Below are positions 1 to 7,771 of a stretch of 28,782 nt of DNA, piece by piece. Source of the DNA: UBA7803 sp041686955 (lineage in GTDB: Bacteria; Pseudomonadota; Gammaproteobacteria; Pseudomonadales; Azotimanducaceae); NCBI GenBank assembly GCA_041686955.1, contig JAWLCV010000052.1:1-28782 (forward strand), read 5' to 3'. A program made the position numbers and the translations under genes. The notes beneath the pieces are model-generated. The model was not told the DNA's origin. It saw only the letters and a list, made by a program, of their open reading frames with translations, and did no database searches. How positions within the stretch are numbered: position 1 is the stretch's first letter; each line of letters opens with the position of its first letter.

Positions 1-1
1 G

Positions 2-1564
2 GACGCCGGGCGCGTGACGGCACGGCTCACCGACGCGCGGGGCGCTGCCGTGCCCGTGAAGGAGGGGCGCACCGACGACGGCGGCCGGGTTCTGCTGGCC
101 CGGGTCGAAGGCGGGGAACGCTACCGGCTGCACGTCGCGGAACCGCCGAGATCCATCATGGTGGCCTGGGACAACAGCGGCAGCGTCGGCCCCTACCGGC
201 CGGCCATCTACCGGGCACTGGAGCAGTTCTTCGACGACATACGGCCGGGCATCGAGCAGGTGAATCTGTTGCCCTTCCGGGACCGGGACGTTCGCACCCT
301 GGTCGAGGACTGGACGGACGACCCCCGCGTCCTGCGCCGCGCGCTCAACGACTACGATCGCGCCGACGGCTCCAGCAACGCCGAAGCCAGTCTGCTCGGC
401 GCCCTGCAGGCGCTGGACGAGCAACCGGGCAACCGGGCCGTCGTGCTCATCACCGACGCCGCGTCCAACGGCTTCGACCGCTCCGCCGAGCTGTGGCAGG
501 CGCTGGACCGGCTGCGCCCCGGCATCTTCACATTGGAGCTGCACCTCGCGGATCAGAACGTCGCGCACCATCAGGACCTGATGCAGGACTGGTCCGCCGC
601 GAATCGGGGCCGTTACGCCTGGTTCCGCAGCCAAGCGGACCTGGATCGGGCGTTCGCCCGGGCGGCATGCCTGATGCGGCGCCCGGCGGAGTACACCCTG
701 ACCGCGACCCCGCGCTTTGAGACGCCCCCCGAGCCGGGTTCCCTGCTGGTGCAGTGGGAGAAAGGGAAGGCTGCCGCCGGTGCCAGCGTGGAGCTGATCC
801 TCGACGCCTCCGGCTCCATGCGATCGGGCAAGCACCTCATCGACGGGCGCCTCAAGATGGACGTAGCGAAGGACGTGCTGCGCAGCGTCATCACCGATCT
901 GCCGGACGACGTGCGAGTGGGCCTGCGCGCCTACGGTCACCGCATTCGCGAAGGTCAGCCCGGAGACTGCACGGATTCGGAGCTCATGGTGAACGTGGCT
1001 CCCCTGGACCGGCCACGGCTGGTGGCGGAGGTGGATGGCCTCCAAGCCCTGGGCACCACCGCCATCGCCTATTCCCTGGAACAGGCCGCCGGCGACTTCG
1101 CCGGCATCGACGGCCCCAAGATGATTCTGCTGGTCACGGATGGCGAGGAAGAATGCGCCGGTGACCCCAAGGCCACCGTCCAGCGTCTGCGCGCCGGAGG
1201 CCTCGACGTGCAGGTCAACGTCGCCGGCTTCGCGCTGGCGGACGCCGCGGTCAAGGCCGCCATGGAAGCCATGGCGGCGGCCGGCGGGGGGGACTACTTC
1301 GATGCTGCCGACAGCCAAAGCCTGGCCAGCGCCATCCGCCGCGCGCTGGCCGTGCCATTCGATCTGCTGGACGGCCAGGGTCAGGTGGTGGCCAGCGGCA
1401 CCACCGAGGCTGAGCCCGTGTCGGCGCCGCCGGGGAGTTACACCCTCCTGATACACACGGTGGACGGCGACGTGCCGATCCCCGACGTGGAGATCAGATC
1501 GGCGACTTCCCGGCGGCTGATTCTGCGTCGTGACGGCGAGCGGATCGACCACGCCTTCCGGTGA
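2..1564 (+). CDS. Double VWA-domain protein, 5'-truncated by the window edge
   Basis: The frame is open to the window edge; GTG at 14 is only the first internal start, and the residues before it continue the same domain, so the gene begins upstream. Counting from GTG 14 (516 residues), the first ~45 residues resemble a small Ig-like or carboxypeptidase-regulatory-like beta domain. A first von Willebrand A domain follows with a metal-binding DNSGS at 53-57, and a second with DASGS at 264-268 and TDGEEE at 375-380. A last beta domain of about 70 residues ends the protein. VWA domains bind protein ligands through a divalent metal at this site, so an adhesive, scaffolding or sensing role outside the cytoplasm is likely. 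The signal peptide, if any, lies outside the window. The 3' end overlaps the convergent ATP-grasp gene by 71 bases. Confidence 0.85.
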   Translation, partial: DAGRVTARLTDARGAAVPVKEGRTDDGGRVLLARVEGGERYRLHVAEPPRSIMVAWDNSGSVGPYRPAIYRALEQFFDDIRPGIEQVNLLPFRDRDVRTLVEDWTDDPRVLRRALNDYDRADGSSNAEASLLGALQALDEQPGNRAVVLITDAASNGFDRSAELWQALDRLRPGIFTLELHLADQNVAHHQDLMQDWSAANRGRYAWFRSQADLDRAFARAACLMRRPAEYTLTATPRFETPPEPGSLLVQWEKGKAAAGASVELILDASGSMRSGKHLIDGRLKMDVAKDVLRSVITDLPDDVRVGLRAYGHRIREGQPGDCTDSELMVNVAPLDRPRLVAEVDGLQALGTTAIAYSLEQAAGDFAGIDGPKMILLVTDGEEECAGDPKATVQRLRAGGLDVQVNVAGFALADAAVKAAMEAMAAAGGGDYFDAADSQSLASAIRRALAVPFDLLDGQGQVVASGTTEAEPVSAPPGSYTLLIHTVDGDVPIPDVEIRSATSRRLILRRDGERIDHAFR

Positions 1565-2765
1565 AGCGCTGCAGGCGTCGGCCGAGGAAGACCCGGGTGG
1601 ATCCGAAGAACGGCCCAAGGTCGTCCCGCGCGAACACCGCATAGTCCCGCGGGCCCGTGGCGATGGAGCGCGCCCAGCTCCAGACGCTCATGCCGAGCTC
1701 GCGGCGGATGTGCCGCCACGCCGACCAGTCCCGCTCGAAGGCCACCCACTTGATGCCCTCCGGGTACGTGGCGCTCGGCTGATATGGGGCCCCGGTCAGC
1801 CGGGCGTAGTTCAGGTAGGCGAAGTCGATGCCGCCGAGTGACGCCATACCGTCCCAGAGCCCGAACCGCGCGTTGATCTCGATGAGCTTATGGGTTCCAT
1901 CCCGGGGATCGAGCTTGTATTCGATGCCCGCGTGGCCGCGGTAGCCGATCCGTTTCATGAACGTGACGCTGGCCTGAACCAGCTCGGGCTCGACAGCGCT
2001 GGTCACGTAGCTGGCGCTGCCGAAATGGATGGGGGTTACGCGCCGCTTCACCCCCACGAACGACGCCAGCGGTTCCGAGTCGGAGCCGAAGTAGCCGATG
2101 TAGTAGTGAAGATTCTCGTCAGGGCCCGGAATCAGCTCCTGAACGATCAGTCGGCTATCCAGGGGTGCCAGCCGCTCCACTACCGCGCGAAGCTCCGCAA
2201 GGTCGTGCACGGTCACCACTTTTCCGCCGGAGACGGCGCGGGAGACCTCCAGAGTCTGCCAGCTCATGGAGTAGCACGGCTTGATCAGCACAGGAAACGT
2301 CAAACGATCCGCCACGGCGTCCACGTCCGCCACCGAGGCCACGGGATGCACCGCGGGCTGCGGCACCCCGCAGTGCCGCGCCAGCTCGGCGACTGCCGAT
2401 TTGCTGACGACTGCTTCCATCACCTCCGGTTCCGCCATGAGGAAACGGTAACGCCGAGAAAGCTCGGCGCGATGCCGGGACACGAACAGCACGTGCTGGT
2501 CGTTCAGCGGCACCAGCACGGGGCGCGAGCCGAGCTCGTCACCCAGCCGGATCAGGTAATCCAGAAACTGCGCGTCACCAGCTTGCGCAGAGGGAACCAC
2601 GCGAACGTCGATGTAGCGCGAGCGCTGGGCCCAGGCACCCGGCTTCCCCGCCACCCCGACGACGTGCACGCCCCGTCTTCCAAGGCTGCGAGCGACCTTG
2701 AGTGCCGGGAGGTTGACATCGAGCAGCACGGCGGGAACGGCACCGACTTCTTGCATCCGAGGCAT
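1494..2765 (-). CDS. ATP-grasp domain protein (COG3919-like carboxylate-amine ligase)
   Basis: From ATG 2765 this gives 423 residues. An N-terminal Rossmann-like pre-ATP-grasp part is followed by an ATP-grasp fold. Visible motifs are VLIKP with the nucleotide-binding lysine near 162, VQELIPGPDEN near 208-218, and the metal-binding IEINARFG near 295-302. The family joins a carboxylate to an amine or thiol through an acyl-phosphate using ATP; here the substrate is unknown. The frame stays open upstream to 3131, but residues encoded above 2765 are antiporter debris, so I start at ATG 2765; ATG 2756 is the alternative. A GAGGA lies 13 bases upstream of 2765, which is a poor ribosome site. The 3' end overlaps the VWA gene on the other strand. 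The gene may have lost its original promoter through rearrangement next to the antiporter remnant. Confidence 0.75.
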   Translation of the reverse strand: MPRMQEVGAVPAVLLDVNLPALKVARSLGRRGVHVVGVAGKPGAWAQRSRYIDVRVVPSAQAGDAQFLDYLIRLGDELGSRPVLVPLNDQHVLFVSRHRAELSRRYRFLMAEPEVMEAVVSKSAVAELARHCGVPQPAVHPVASVADVDAVADRLTFPVLIKPCYSMSWQTLEVSRAVSGGKVVTVHDLAELRAVVERLAPLDSRLIVQELIPGPDENLHYYIGYFGSDSEPLASFVGVKRRVTPIHFGSASYVTSAVEPELVQASVTFMKRIGYRGHAGIEYKLDPRDGTHKLIEINARFGLWDGMASLGGIDFAYLNYARLTGAPYQPSATYPEGIKWVAFERDWSAWRHIRRELGMSVWSWARSIATGPRDYAVFARDDLGPFFGSTRVFLGRRLQRFTGRRGRSARRHDAESAAGKSPI

Positions 2766-3604
2766 TCCGAGCAGCGGATCCTCATCATGCCAAGGTCCGC
2801 GGCGGCGCGAGTTGACGAAATGCAGCCTAGGCCCGAACCGCAGCCGATCGGATTGCGCCACCGCAGAGTGCGGCCCGCAATTGCGCATGCCGAAGGCTTC
2901 CCGGTTGCCGATGATGGCACCGAACACGAAAACGGCCATGAAGCCGGACGCGTGGTAGTTGTCCGCCGCCAGGTAGGCCCCCGCTACGGCCATCAGCGTG
3001 ACCAGCGGCCCGAATTCCCCGAGAAACGCGTAGCGCTCGTGCGCGAGCAGCCGGCTCGCACCGTACCCCCGGCCAGGAAAACTCCCCCTGGCCGAGCGCC
3101 ACGGCGAGCACCGTGAAGGTGGCAATGGCACCCGTGGCGTCGTTGAACGCGCTTTCGGACATCACGGCCTGAGCCACCCGCTCGGAGATCGGGATCTGCT
3201 TGAAGATGGGCACCAGGGTCGATGGTGATCCAGATCTTCTTCAGCACGCGAAAGCGCAGCGACGCTCCGCCGTCGAACAGCACGTAGCAGGACCCGAAGA
3301 TCAGGATGCTCTGGTTCAGGCCGCTGGCCGCAGGGATGTCCACGAGCCCGAGCGCCTCGGGTCCGAGGGCGATGCCCACCAGCAGGAACACCACCACGTC
3401 GGGAACGTGGATGCGCTTCGCCAGAACGCCGCCCAGCGTGCCGCCGGCCAGAACGATGCCGAAGAAGCTGAGCAGGTCCTTCGCCGCAACCAGCGAGGGA
3501 GCATCTTCCACGGCCAGGCGGTCAGCAAGCTCCGTGCCACGGATCGCCGGTCGAGTCGACGAGCATCGATGCCCGGCAGGTTCCGGGGGCGTAGACTCCG
3601 GCAT
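2766..3604 (-). pseudogene. NhaP-like (CPA1) cation/proton antiporter remnant
   Basis: Three antiporter blocks lie in order on the minus strand, each in a different frame. Block A (about 3511-3230) reads through LSFFGIVLAGGTLGG, VPDVVVFLLVGIALGP and VLFDGGASLRFRVLKKIW. Block B (about 3213-3080) reads PIFKQIPISERVAQAV and MSESAFNDATGAIATF. Block C (about 3062-2885) reads LLAHERYAFLGEFGPLV, AAVAGAYLAAD-type sequence and FMAVFVFGAIIGN. From family knowledge, a transmembrane stretch is missing between A and B (the join is at a GACCCTGGTG near 3215-3225), a shorter one is missing between B and C, and the C-terminal half after block C is gone. Tentative debris (FVNS, LGMMRI) continues to the ATP-grasp start. 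The original start was probably between 3604 and GTG 3511. Several deletions plus frameshifts make a single sequencing error unlikely, so I call it broken. Confidence 0.8.
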
Positions 3605-3627
3605 CCAACCTGGTCGAGGACATGGCC

Positions 3628-4101
3628 ATGACCATGGCAGCCACTGTGAAACGGTACCTGGACGACCACCACGTCGCCTACGACCTGACCACGCACCCGC
3701 GCACCGGCAGCAGTCTGAGAACCGCGGCGGTAGCCAGCATTTCGCCGCACCGTCTGGCCAAAGCCGTGGTGCTGGAGGACGGTGACGAATACCTGATGGC
3801 GGTGCTCCCGGCCGACCGACGGGTGCAGCTAGGGGCTCTGCGCACGCAGCTCGGACGCAACGTGGGTCTCGCCACCGAACGCGACGTGGCCGCGCGTTTT
3901 CCCGACTGCGAGATTGGGGCCGTCCCGCCGCTGGGACCCGCCTACGGCATGCAGACCATCGTCGACGACGAACTCGACCGGGAGCCGGAAGTTTATCTGG
4001 AGGCGGGGGATCACGAAGCGCTGATGCGGCTGTCCCACGACGACTTCCAACGCCTGATGCAGCCGGCGCTGCACGGTCACTTCGGCAAAGCCAACGCGTG
4101 A
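3628..4101 (+). CDS. YbaK/aminoacyl-tRNA deacylase domain protein
   Basis: The 157-residue product matches the YbaK / prolyl-tRNA-synthetase editing-domain family across its length: an N-terminal SSLRTAAVASIS segment, LAKAVVLEDGDEYLMAVLPA with the conserved lysine that binds the mischarged tRNA end, then VGLATERDVAARFPDCEIGAVPPLG and a C-terminal DD-QRLM helix. Such enzymes hydrolyse wrongly charged aminoacyl-tRNAs in the cytoplasm. Three in-frame ATGs occur at 3622, 3628 and 3634. A GAGGA at 3616-3620 sits one base from the first and seven from the second, so 3628 is preferred. The gene diverges from the antiporter remnant and converges with the methyltransferase gene 19 bases downstream. 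Which amino acid it clears cannot be read from sequence alone. Confidence 0.85.
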   Translation: MTMAATVKRYLDDHHVAYDLTTHPRTGSSLRTAAVASISPHRLAKAVVLEDGDEYLMAVLPADRRVQLGALRTQLGRNVGLATERDVAARFPDCEIGAVPPLGPAYGMQTIVDDELDREPEVYLEAGDHEALMRLSHDDFQRLMQPALHGHFGKANA

Positions 4102-4120
4102 CCGGGGCGACGCCGGCCGA

Positions 4121-4774
4121 TCAGTCGACCTTTTCGAACAGCACGGCGTACAGGCGCCCGCGCCAGGGCTCGGGGCCCCGCAGGACCCGGAAGCCGGCGG
4201 CGGTGACCTCGTTCACCACGGTCTCGGTGGGCGTGCCGTGTCCGCCGTGGCGCTCTGCGGTCTCCGGCGGGCTGATGCGGTCCATGAAACCACCGGGCTC
4301 GAAGTCGATTACCAGCAGGCGTCCGCCCGGCCGCAGGGCCCGCCGGATGTCGGCATTGATGGCATCCGGCTCGGTGAGATGGTGATAGACGTTGCGGCTG
4401 TATACCGCATCGCAGCAGGCTGCCGGCAGATTGGTACGCGCCACCGCTCCTTCGATCACCGTCACGTTGTCCTGCCCCGCCCTTGCCACGGCGTCCCGCA
4501 TCTCTTGCAGCCGGGATCGGGACAGCTCGGTCGCATAGACACGTCCCTCAGCCCCCACGTGCTCGGCCAGGTTCATGGCCAGCGCGCCGTCGCCGGCACC
4601 GATGTCCGCCACCACCGAACCGGGGCCCAGCTCCAGCCACGCCACGAGCTGCTCCGCCTCGTCGGCGTCGCTGCCGTGAACCACCGGCAGGTACGGGAGA
4701 CTGCCCAGCACCATCACGAGGGCCGCAGCCAGCACGAGCGCGCCCACGATGCTCCAGCGCTTCAGTCGCGACAT
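4121..4774 (-). CDS. Membrane-anchored class I SAM-dependent methyltransferase
   Basis: The start at ATG 4774 is set by a strong GAGGGGG ribosome site five bases upstream; upstream in-frame ATGs lack one. The 217-residue product opens with a short basic stretch and one hydrophobic helix (about 9-25), either a membrane anchor or an uncleaved signal. A Rossmann methyltransferase domain follows: motif I VADIGAGDG near 55-63, an acidic ATELS, VIEGAV, then a DAVYSRNVYHHLTEPD stretch and RALRPGGRLLVIDFEPGG. This layout is typical of small-molecule methyltransferases; the substrate is not evident. In the leader, CGGGCC-CAT-GGCCCG (4785-4799) could form a six-pair hairpin directly against the ribosome site. 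The gene diverges from the DUF4242 lipoprotein gene. Confidence 0.8.
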   Translation of the reverse strand: MSRLKRWSIVGALVLAAALVMVLGSLPYLPVVHGSDADEAEQLVAWLELGPGSVVADIGAGDGALAMNLAEHVGAEGRVYATELSRSRLQEMRDAVARAGQDNVTVIEGAVARTNLPAACCDAVYSRNVYHHLTEPDAINADIRRALRPGGRLLVIDFEPGGFMDRISPPETAERHGGHGTPTETVVNEVTAAGFRVLRGPEPWRGRLYAVLFEKVD

Positions 4775-4953
4775 GTATCCCCCTCGGGCCCATGGCCCGG
4801 CGACATGTGCCTGCAAGCTTACGACGGGCCACGACATCAGCGAAAGATAAGCGTTTGGTAAGGTACGGCGCAGGACTCCGTAGATCGGTCCTCCTAGCAT
4901 GCCCTCCGTCGCGGCCATTGCCGCCGCTTTGTCTTGGCATTCGGGAGAAACCC

Positions 4954-5550
4954 ATGAAACGAGTCACCACCACCCTGTTCTGTGCCGGCGCGCTCTGCGG
5001 CTGCGCCGCCGTTTCCGAGCAGACGCCGAAGCGTCTGTACATGGACGTGCATCAGCTGGAAGCGGTCACCGCCGCCGACGTCGCTGCCGCCCACGAGAAG
5101 GACCTGGCGGTTCAGGAGCGATTCGGGGTGCGCTTCATCAAGTACTGGGTCGACGAGGACAATGCCCGCGTCTATTGCCTGGCAGAGGCGGAGGGGCCGG
5201 ACGCGGTCAGCGAGGCACATCGTCACGCTCACGGCCTCGTTCCCCAGCGCGTGCACGAGGTGTCCGAAGGTGAGGAAGCCCATGCGCAAGGCGGACGAAA
5301 GCTCTTCCTCGACCTGCACCGGGTGGGTCCGGGAAAGGTCACTGCTCGCGACGTGGCGCGTGCCCACGAGCAGGATCTGGAGACCCAGGGAAAGCACGGG
5401 GTGAACTTCATCAACTACTGGGTAGACCCGGAGAGCGGCGACATCTTCTGCCTGTCGGAGGCACCCAACGCTCGAGCAGTGCTGGAAACCCACCGGCAGG
5501 CCCACGGCCTGGTGAGCGACGAGATCGCAGAAGTCGTTCAAGGGGAATGA
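4954..5550 (+). CDS. Tandem DUF4242 (nickel-binding-like) lipoprotein
   Basis: The 198-residue product starts at ATG 4954, with GGGAGA seven bases upstream. The N-terminus is a lipoprotein-type signal with a plausible lipobox ending LCGC near 18-21. Two copies of one domain follow. Each reads, in order, (M/L)D(V/L)H, VTAxDVAxAHExDL, a GVxFIxYWVD block, a CL(A/S)EA segment and an HRxAHGL end. This matches DUF4242, the family of the nickel-binding protein SCO4226 of Streptomyces. Single-domain members are commoner than a tandem copy behind a lipid anchor. The histidine-, aspartate- and cysteine-bearing motifs are kept in both copies, so both may bind metal or a small ligand; function is inferred only. 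The DsbC-like gene starts 7 bases downstream, so the two are probably cotranscribed. Confidence 0.8.
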   Translation: MKRVTTTLFCAGALCGCAAVSEQTPKRLYMDVHQLEAVTAADVAAAHEKDLAVQERFGVRFIKYWVDEDNARVYCLAEAEGPDAVSEAHRHAHGLVPQRVHEVSEGEEAHAQGGRKLFLDLHRVGPGKVTARDVARAHEQDLETQGKHGVNFINYWVDPESGDIFCLSEAPNARAVLETHRQAHGLVSDEIAEVVQGE

Positions 5551-5557
5551 GAGCCGC

Positions 5558-6115
5558 ATGGCTGTTCGCGTATGCGGCATCGCACTCTGCATCTGGCTGG
5601 CGGTCGCCCCATCGGCAGCCGCCAACCCCCCAGTTCACGGGGAAGCCGACCTCCTGGCGCGTCTGACAGCGGCCGAAGGGGTGGCGCTCGTGCCGCCAGG
5701 AGAGACCCGGCATCACGTGATCGTCTTCACGGACCTCGACTGTCCCTACTGCGCGGTGCTGCACAACCGCGTGCCCGACTACCTGCGTCTGGGCGTCCGT
5801 ATCGTGTACCTCTTCTATCCCCGATCCGGTCCCGGATCTTCGGCCTTCGAGCAGGCTGTGGCCGCCTGGTGTGCCCGGGACCGGAGTGCTGCCCTCGATC
5901 GCGCGTTCGCCGGCACGCCGCTGGCGGCATCGGATTGCGAGCACCCGGTGCTGCAGCACTACGAGCTCGCCCGGCGCCTCGGGCTCAAAGGCACGCCCGC
6001 CTGGGTCACGGACCATGGAACCGTGATGTACGGCGCGCTCAGCCCGGAGGAACTGATACGGAGGCTCGAGATCTTGCGCGAACGTCGACGCGCGGCGCGC
6101 GAAGGCACTTTTTAG
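5558..6115 (+). CDS. DsbC-like periplasmic thiol:disulfide oxidoreductase lacking a full dimerisation domain
   Basis: The 185-residue product has a cleavable-looking signal peptide (about 1-22). It then aligns with the catalytic domain of DsbC/DsbG: HVIVFTDLDCPYC with the redox pair C62/C65, YLFYPRSGPGS, AAWCARD with C105, ASDC with C127 (the second DsbC disulfide), and the cis-proline loop GTPAW with P147. DsbC isomerises or reduces disulfides in the periplasm, usually as a V-shaped dimer through an N-terminal domain. Only about 30 residues separate the signal from the thioredoxin fold here, so this protein is shorter and may be monomeric. It lies directly after the tandem-DUF4242 lipoprotein gene, suggesting it keeps that protein's cysteines in shape, which is an inference. 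A perfect hairpin overlaps its stop codon. Confidence 0.85.
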   Translation: MAVRVCGIALCIWLAVAPSAAANPPVHGEADLLARLTAAEGVALVPPGETRHHVIVFTDLDCPYCAVLHNRVPDYLRLGVRIVYLFYPRSGPGSSAFEQAVAAWCARDRSAALDRAFAGTPLAASDCEHPVLQHYELARRLGLKGTPAWVTDHGTVMYGALSPEELIRRLEILRERRRAAREGTF

Positions 6116-6134
6116 CGCGAGCGCGTCGCGCTAA
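6112..6134 (+). other. Perfect 9-bp stem hairpin overlapping a stop codon
   Basis: TTAGCGCGA (6112-6120) pairs with TCGCGCTAA (6126-6134) around a five-base loop and includes the TAG of the DsbC-like gene. No T tract follows on either strand, so it is not a classical intrinsic terminator. It could slow exonucleases, assist Rho-dependent ending or bind protein. Confidence 0.5.
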
Positions 6135-6167
6135 GCTTCGCGCCGGTAACCTGCAAGGAAGTGGACA

Positions 6168-6980
6168 ATGCGACCCGCGACCGCTCTGATCTGGCTCGTT
6201 CTGCTGTTGGCCGGTTGCGGCGGCGGGCCCGCGACCATGGACGGAACCGCCGCCCTGCAGCGTGTCGGGCTGGCGGAGACCGACGCCCAGCGCTACGCCG
6301 TGGAATCTCTCGCCACGGGTCAGGCCTACGGCCTTCTGGCCGCGGCGGGACGCGCGTTCAAGGCCCTCCCCGACGACGAGCGCAGCGGAGTCATCCACGG
6401 CCTGGCCGGCTGGGCCCGCAGCTACGCCGAATCCGGCCTGTTCGCCGACGCCTACGCGGCTCGCCGCGGCTCGAGCATGCCGGCGCCGCCGGAGCACACG
6501 GAATCGGTGGACGAAGCCGTGGAGCGATGGAACCGCGAAGGCCTGGAGGAGCTCGAGAGAATGCGACGGTCGGCACTGCCGATGCTCCCCGAAGCGGACC
6601 GGGCAGAGATGCTCGAGCGCCTCGAGGCCATGGAAGCGCAGTACAGGAATCCGGAGCTGTTGGCCATCCAGCGCCAGGGCATCGAAATGGAGCGTGCCGA
6701 GGAACGGCGATCCTACGAAGCGGCGCTGGCGAGGTGGGCGGCGGAGCTGCCGGAAGACCCCGGGACCCTGATCGCCCAGCGGCTCCACGAGTTCCTGGAC
6801 ACCTGTGCGGACGTGGACTTCGATGCGGAGCTGGTGGAGCGCTACGGGCGGCTACGCTTCGCGAACCCGGACAACGAACGCAGGCCCTGGGCGTGGAAGC
6901 TCTGCTTCCGCGCCGGCGCGGCGAGCGTGGAGGCAGCGCGCCGCGTGGCAACGGGCTGGCTCGAAGACCTGGAAGGATGA
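6168..6980 (+). CDS. Lipoprotein of unknown function
   Basis: The 270-residue product starts at ATG 6168, with AAGGAAG about 8 bases upstream. The N-terminus is a short hydrophobic segment ending in a clear lipobox, LAGC, with the lipidated cysteine at 17 and a glycine run after it. The mature part is alpha-helical and rich in Glu, Arg and Ala. A charged stretch at about 110-180 (ERWNREGLEELERMRR, MLERLEAMEAQ, EMERAEERRSYEAAL) looks like a coiled coil. I recognise no named domain. The following small membrane-protein gene starts inside the stop codon (ATGA at 6977-6980), so the two are translated together and probably act together at the envelope. Confidence 0.7.
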   Translation: MRPATALIWLVLLLAGCGGGPATMDGTAALQRVGLAETDAQRYAVESLATGQAYGLLAAAGRAFKALPDDERSGVIHGLAGWARSYAESGLFADAYAARRGSSMPAPPEHTESVDEAVERWNREGLEELERMRRSALPMLPEADRAEMLERLEAMEAQYRNPELLAIQRQGIEMERAEERRSYEAALARWAAELPEDPGTLIAQRLHEFLDTCADVDFDAELVERYGRLRFANPDNERRPWAWKLCFRAGAASVEAARRVATGWLEDLEG

Positions 6981-7171
6981 ACCTCGGGTTCTTCGACACC
7001 CTGGGCGTGGTCCTCGCCCTGTACACCGCCTACGCTGCCCAGTCCGGGCGCGTGTACACGCGCCACCGCGCCTGGGGGCGGACCGTGCTGCGCAGCGACG
7101 AGCCGCGCTACTTCTGGTGCGTCATCGCCATCTACAGCGGCCTGTCAGTCGCGCTGGTGCTGTACTTCTGA
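6977..7171 (+). CDS. Small membrane protein (64 residues), unknown
   Basis: The ATG at 6977 overlaps the TGA of the lipoprotein gene by four bases, the usual sign of translational coupling, and GGAAGG lies just upstream. The product has two hydrophobic segments, about 5-22 (FFDTLGVVLALYTAYAA) and 46-64 (YFWCVIAIYSGLSVALVLY), joined by a basic loop (RVYTRHRAWGR). A helical hairpin with the loop in the cytoplasm is likely. I recognise no family. The ending at 7171 lies inside a perfect 18-bp palindrome shared with the convergent panD stop. Confidence 0.65.
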   Translation: MNLGFFDTLGVVLALYTAYAAQSGRVYTRHRAWGRTVLRSDEPRYFWCVIAIYSGLSVALVLYF

Positions 7172-7184
7172 CTCCGGAGTCAGA
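7167..7184. other. 18-bp perfect palindrome spanning two convergent stop codons
   Basis: TCTGACTCCGGAGTCAGA reads the same on both strands. It contains the TGA of the 64-residue membrane-protein gene (7169-7171) and the complementary stop of panD (7180-7182). It has no T tract. It may act as a bidirectional 3'-end hairpin; a REP-like origin is possible, since similar GGAGTCAGACCC-type motifs occur in proteobacterial repeats (from memory, not checked). Confidence 0.5.
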
Positions 7185-7548
7185 CCCGAATCCCCGGCGC
7201 TTCGTCGAGCATCTCGTAACGGCGGTTGTCCCGGGAGGTGACCAGCACCACCCGAGGCGTCACCGGCTCCGCGCAGAGCTCGAAGCCCATGATGATCACC
7301 TCCTCCCCCTCGCCGATGAGATGGGCCGCGGCGCCGTTCACGCAGATGTCGCCGCCACCCCGGGGCCCGGCGATGGTGTAGGTCTCCAGCCGCGCTCCGC
7401 TGGTGTTGCTGACCACCAGAACCTTCTCGCCCGGCCACAGGCCTGTGGCATCCAGCAGATCCTGATCGATGGTGATGCTGCCTACGTAGTCCAGGTCCGC
7501 CTGAGTGACCGTGGCCTTGTGAATCTTCGAGCGCATGACCCAGCGCAT
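7180..7548 (-). CDS. panD: Aspartate 1-decarboxylase proenzyme
   Basis: The 122-residue product aligns end to end with PanD, which decarboxylates L-aspartate to beta-alanine for pantothenate and coenzyme A synthesis in the cytoplasm. The self-cleavage site YVGSITID is intact: G23-S24 is cut and the serine becomes the catalytic pyruvoyl group. K8 (active-site lysine region, SKIHKATVTQADL), TGLWPGEKV and the NGAAAHL motif are also present. ATG 7548 (MRWVMRSK) matches the usual N-terminus; ATG 7536 is possible. The gene stands alone, converging with the small membrane-protein gene. Its upstream region holds the scaffold gap. Confidence 0.95.
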   Translation of the reverse strand: MRWVMRSKIHKATVTQADLDYVGSITIDQDLLDATGLWPGEKVLVVSNTSGARLETYTIAGPRGGGDICVNGAAAHLIGEGEEVIIMGFELCAEPVTPRVVLVTSRDNRRYEMLDEAPGIRV

Positions 7549-7572
7549 GGGCTACTCCTGCGGGTGCAAACG

Positions 7573-7671
7573 GAAGCCGCGCATCATAGAGCCCGGGGCA
7601 CCCCCGGTAAATCGGCGAATCCGGCCAAGCGGCGGGCTCTGGTACCATCCGGCGTGGGCAATGGAGCAACT
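7573..7671 (+). repeat. 99-bp direct repeat, copy 1 (assembly overlap)
   Basis: These 99 bases are identical to 7772-7870 and end exactly where the N run begins. The exact match abutting the gap on both sides is what two contig ends sharing a k-mer overlap look like, so the genome most likely holds a single copy. Confidence 0.85.
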
Positions 7672-7771
7672 NNNNNNNNNNNNNNNNNNNNNNNNNNNNN
7701 NNNNNNNNNNNNNNNNNNNNNNNNNNNNNNNNNNNNNNNNNNNNNNNNNNNNNNNNNNNNNNNNNNNNNNN
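7672..7771. other. Scaffold gap of 100 N
   Basis: Exactly 100 Ns, a conventional placeholder length. Because the flanks are the same 99 bases, the true gap is probably negative: contigs overlap, and panD and the next gene are separated by about 125 bases rather than 324. Any reading frame crossing it is meaningless. Confidence 0.95.

Noticed and set aside
2766..3131. A genuine antiporter/ATP-grasp fusion protein
   Set aside because: The antiporter part lacks its N-terminal helices in frame and has no start context; it reads as debris next to a complete ligase.
4483..4953. Arg/Pro-rich extension upstream of the DUF4242 lipoprotein
   Set aside because: Low-complexity antisense of the methyltransferase; ATG 4954 has a ribosome site and starts a lipoprotein signal.
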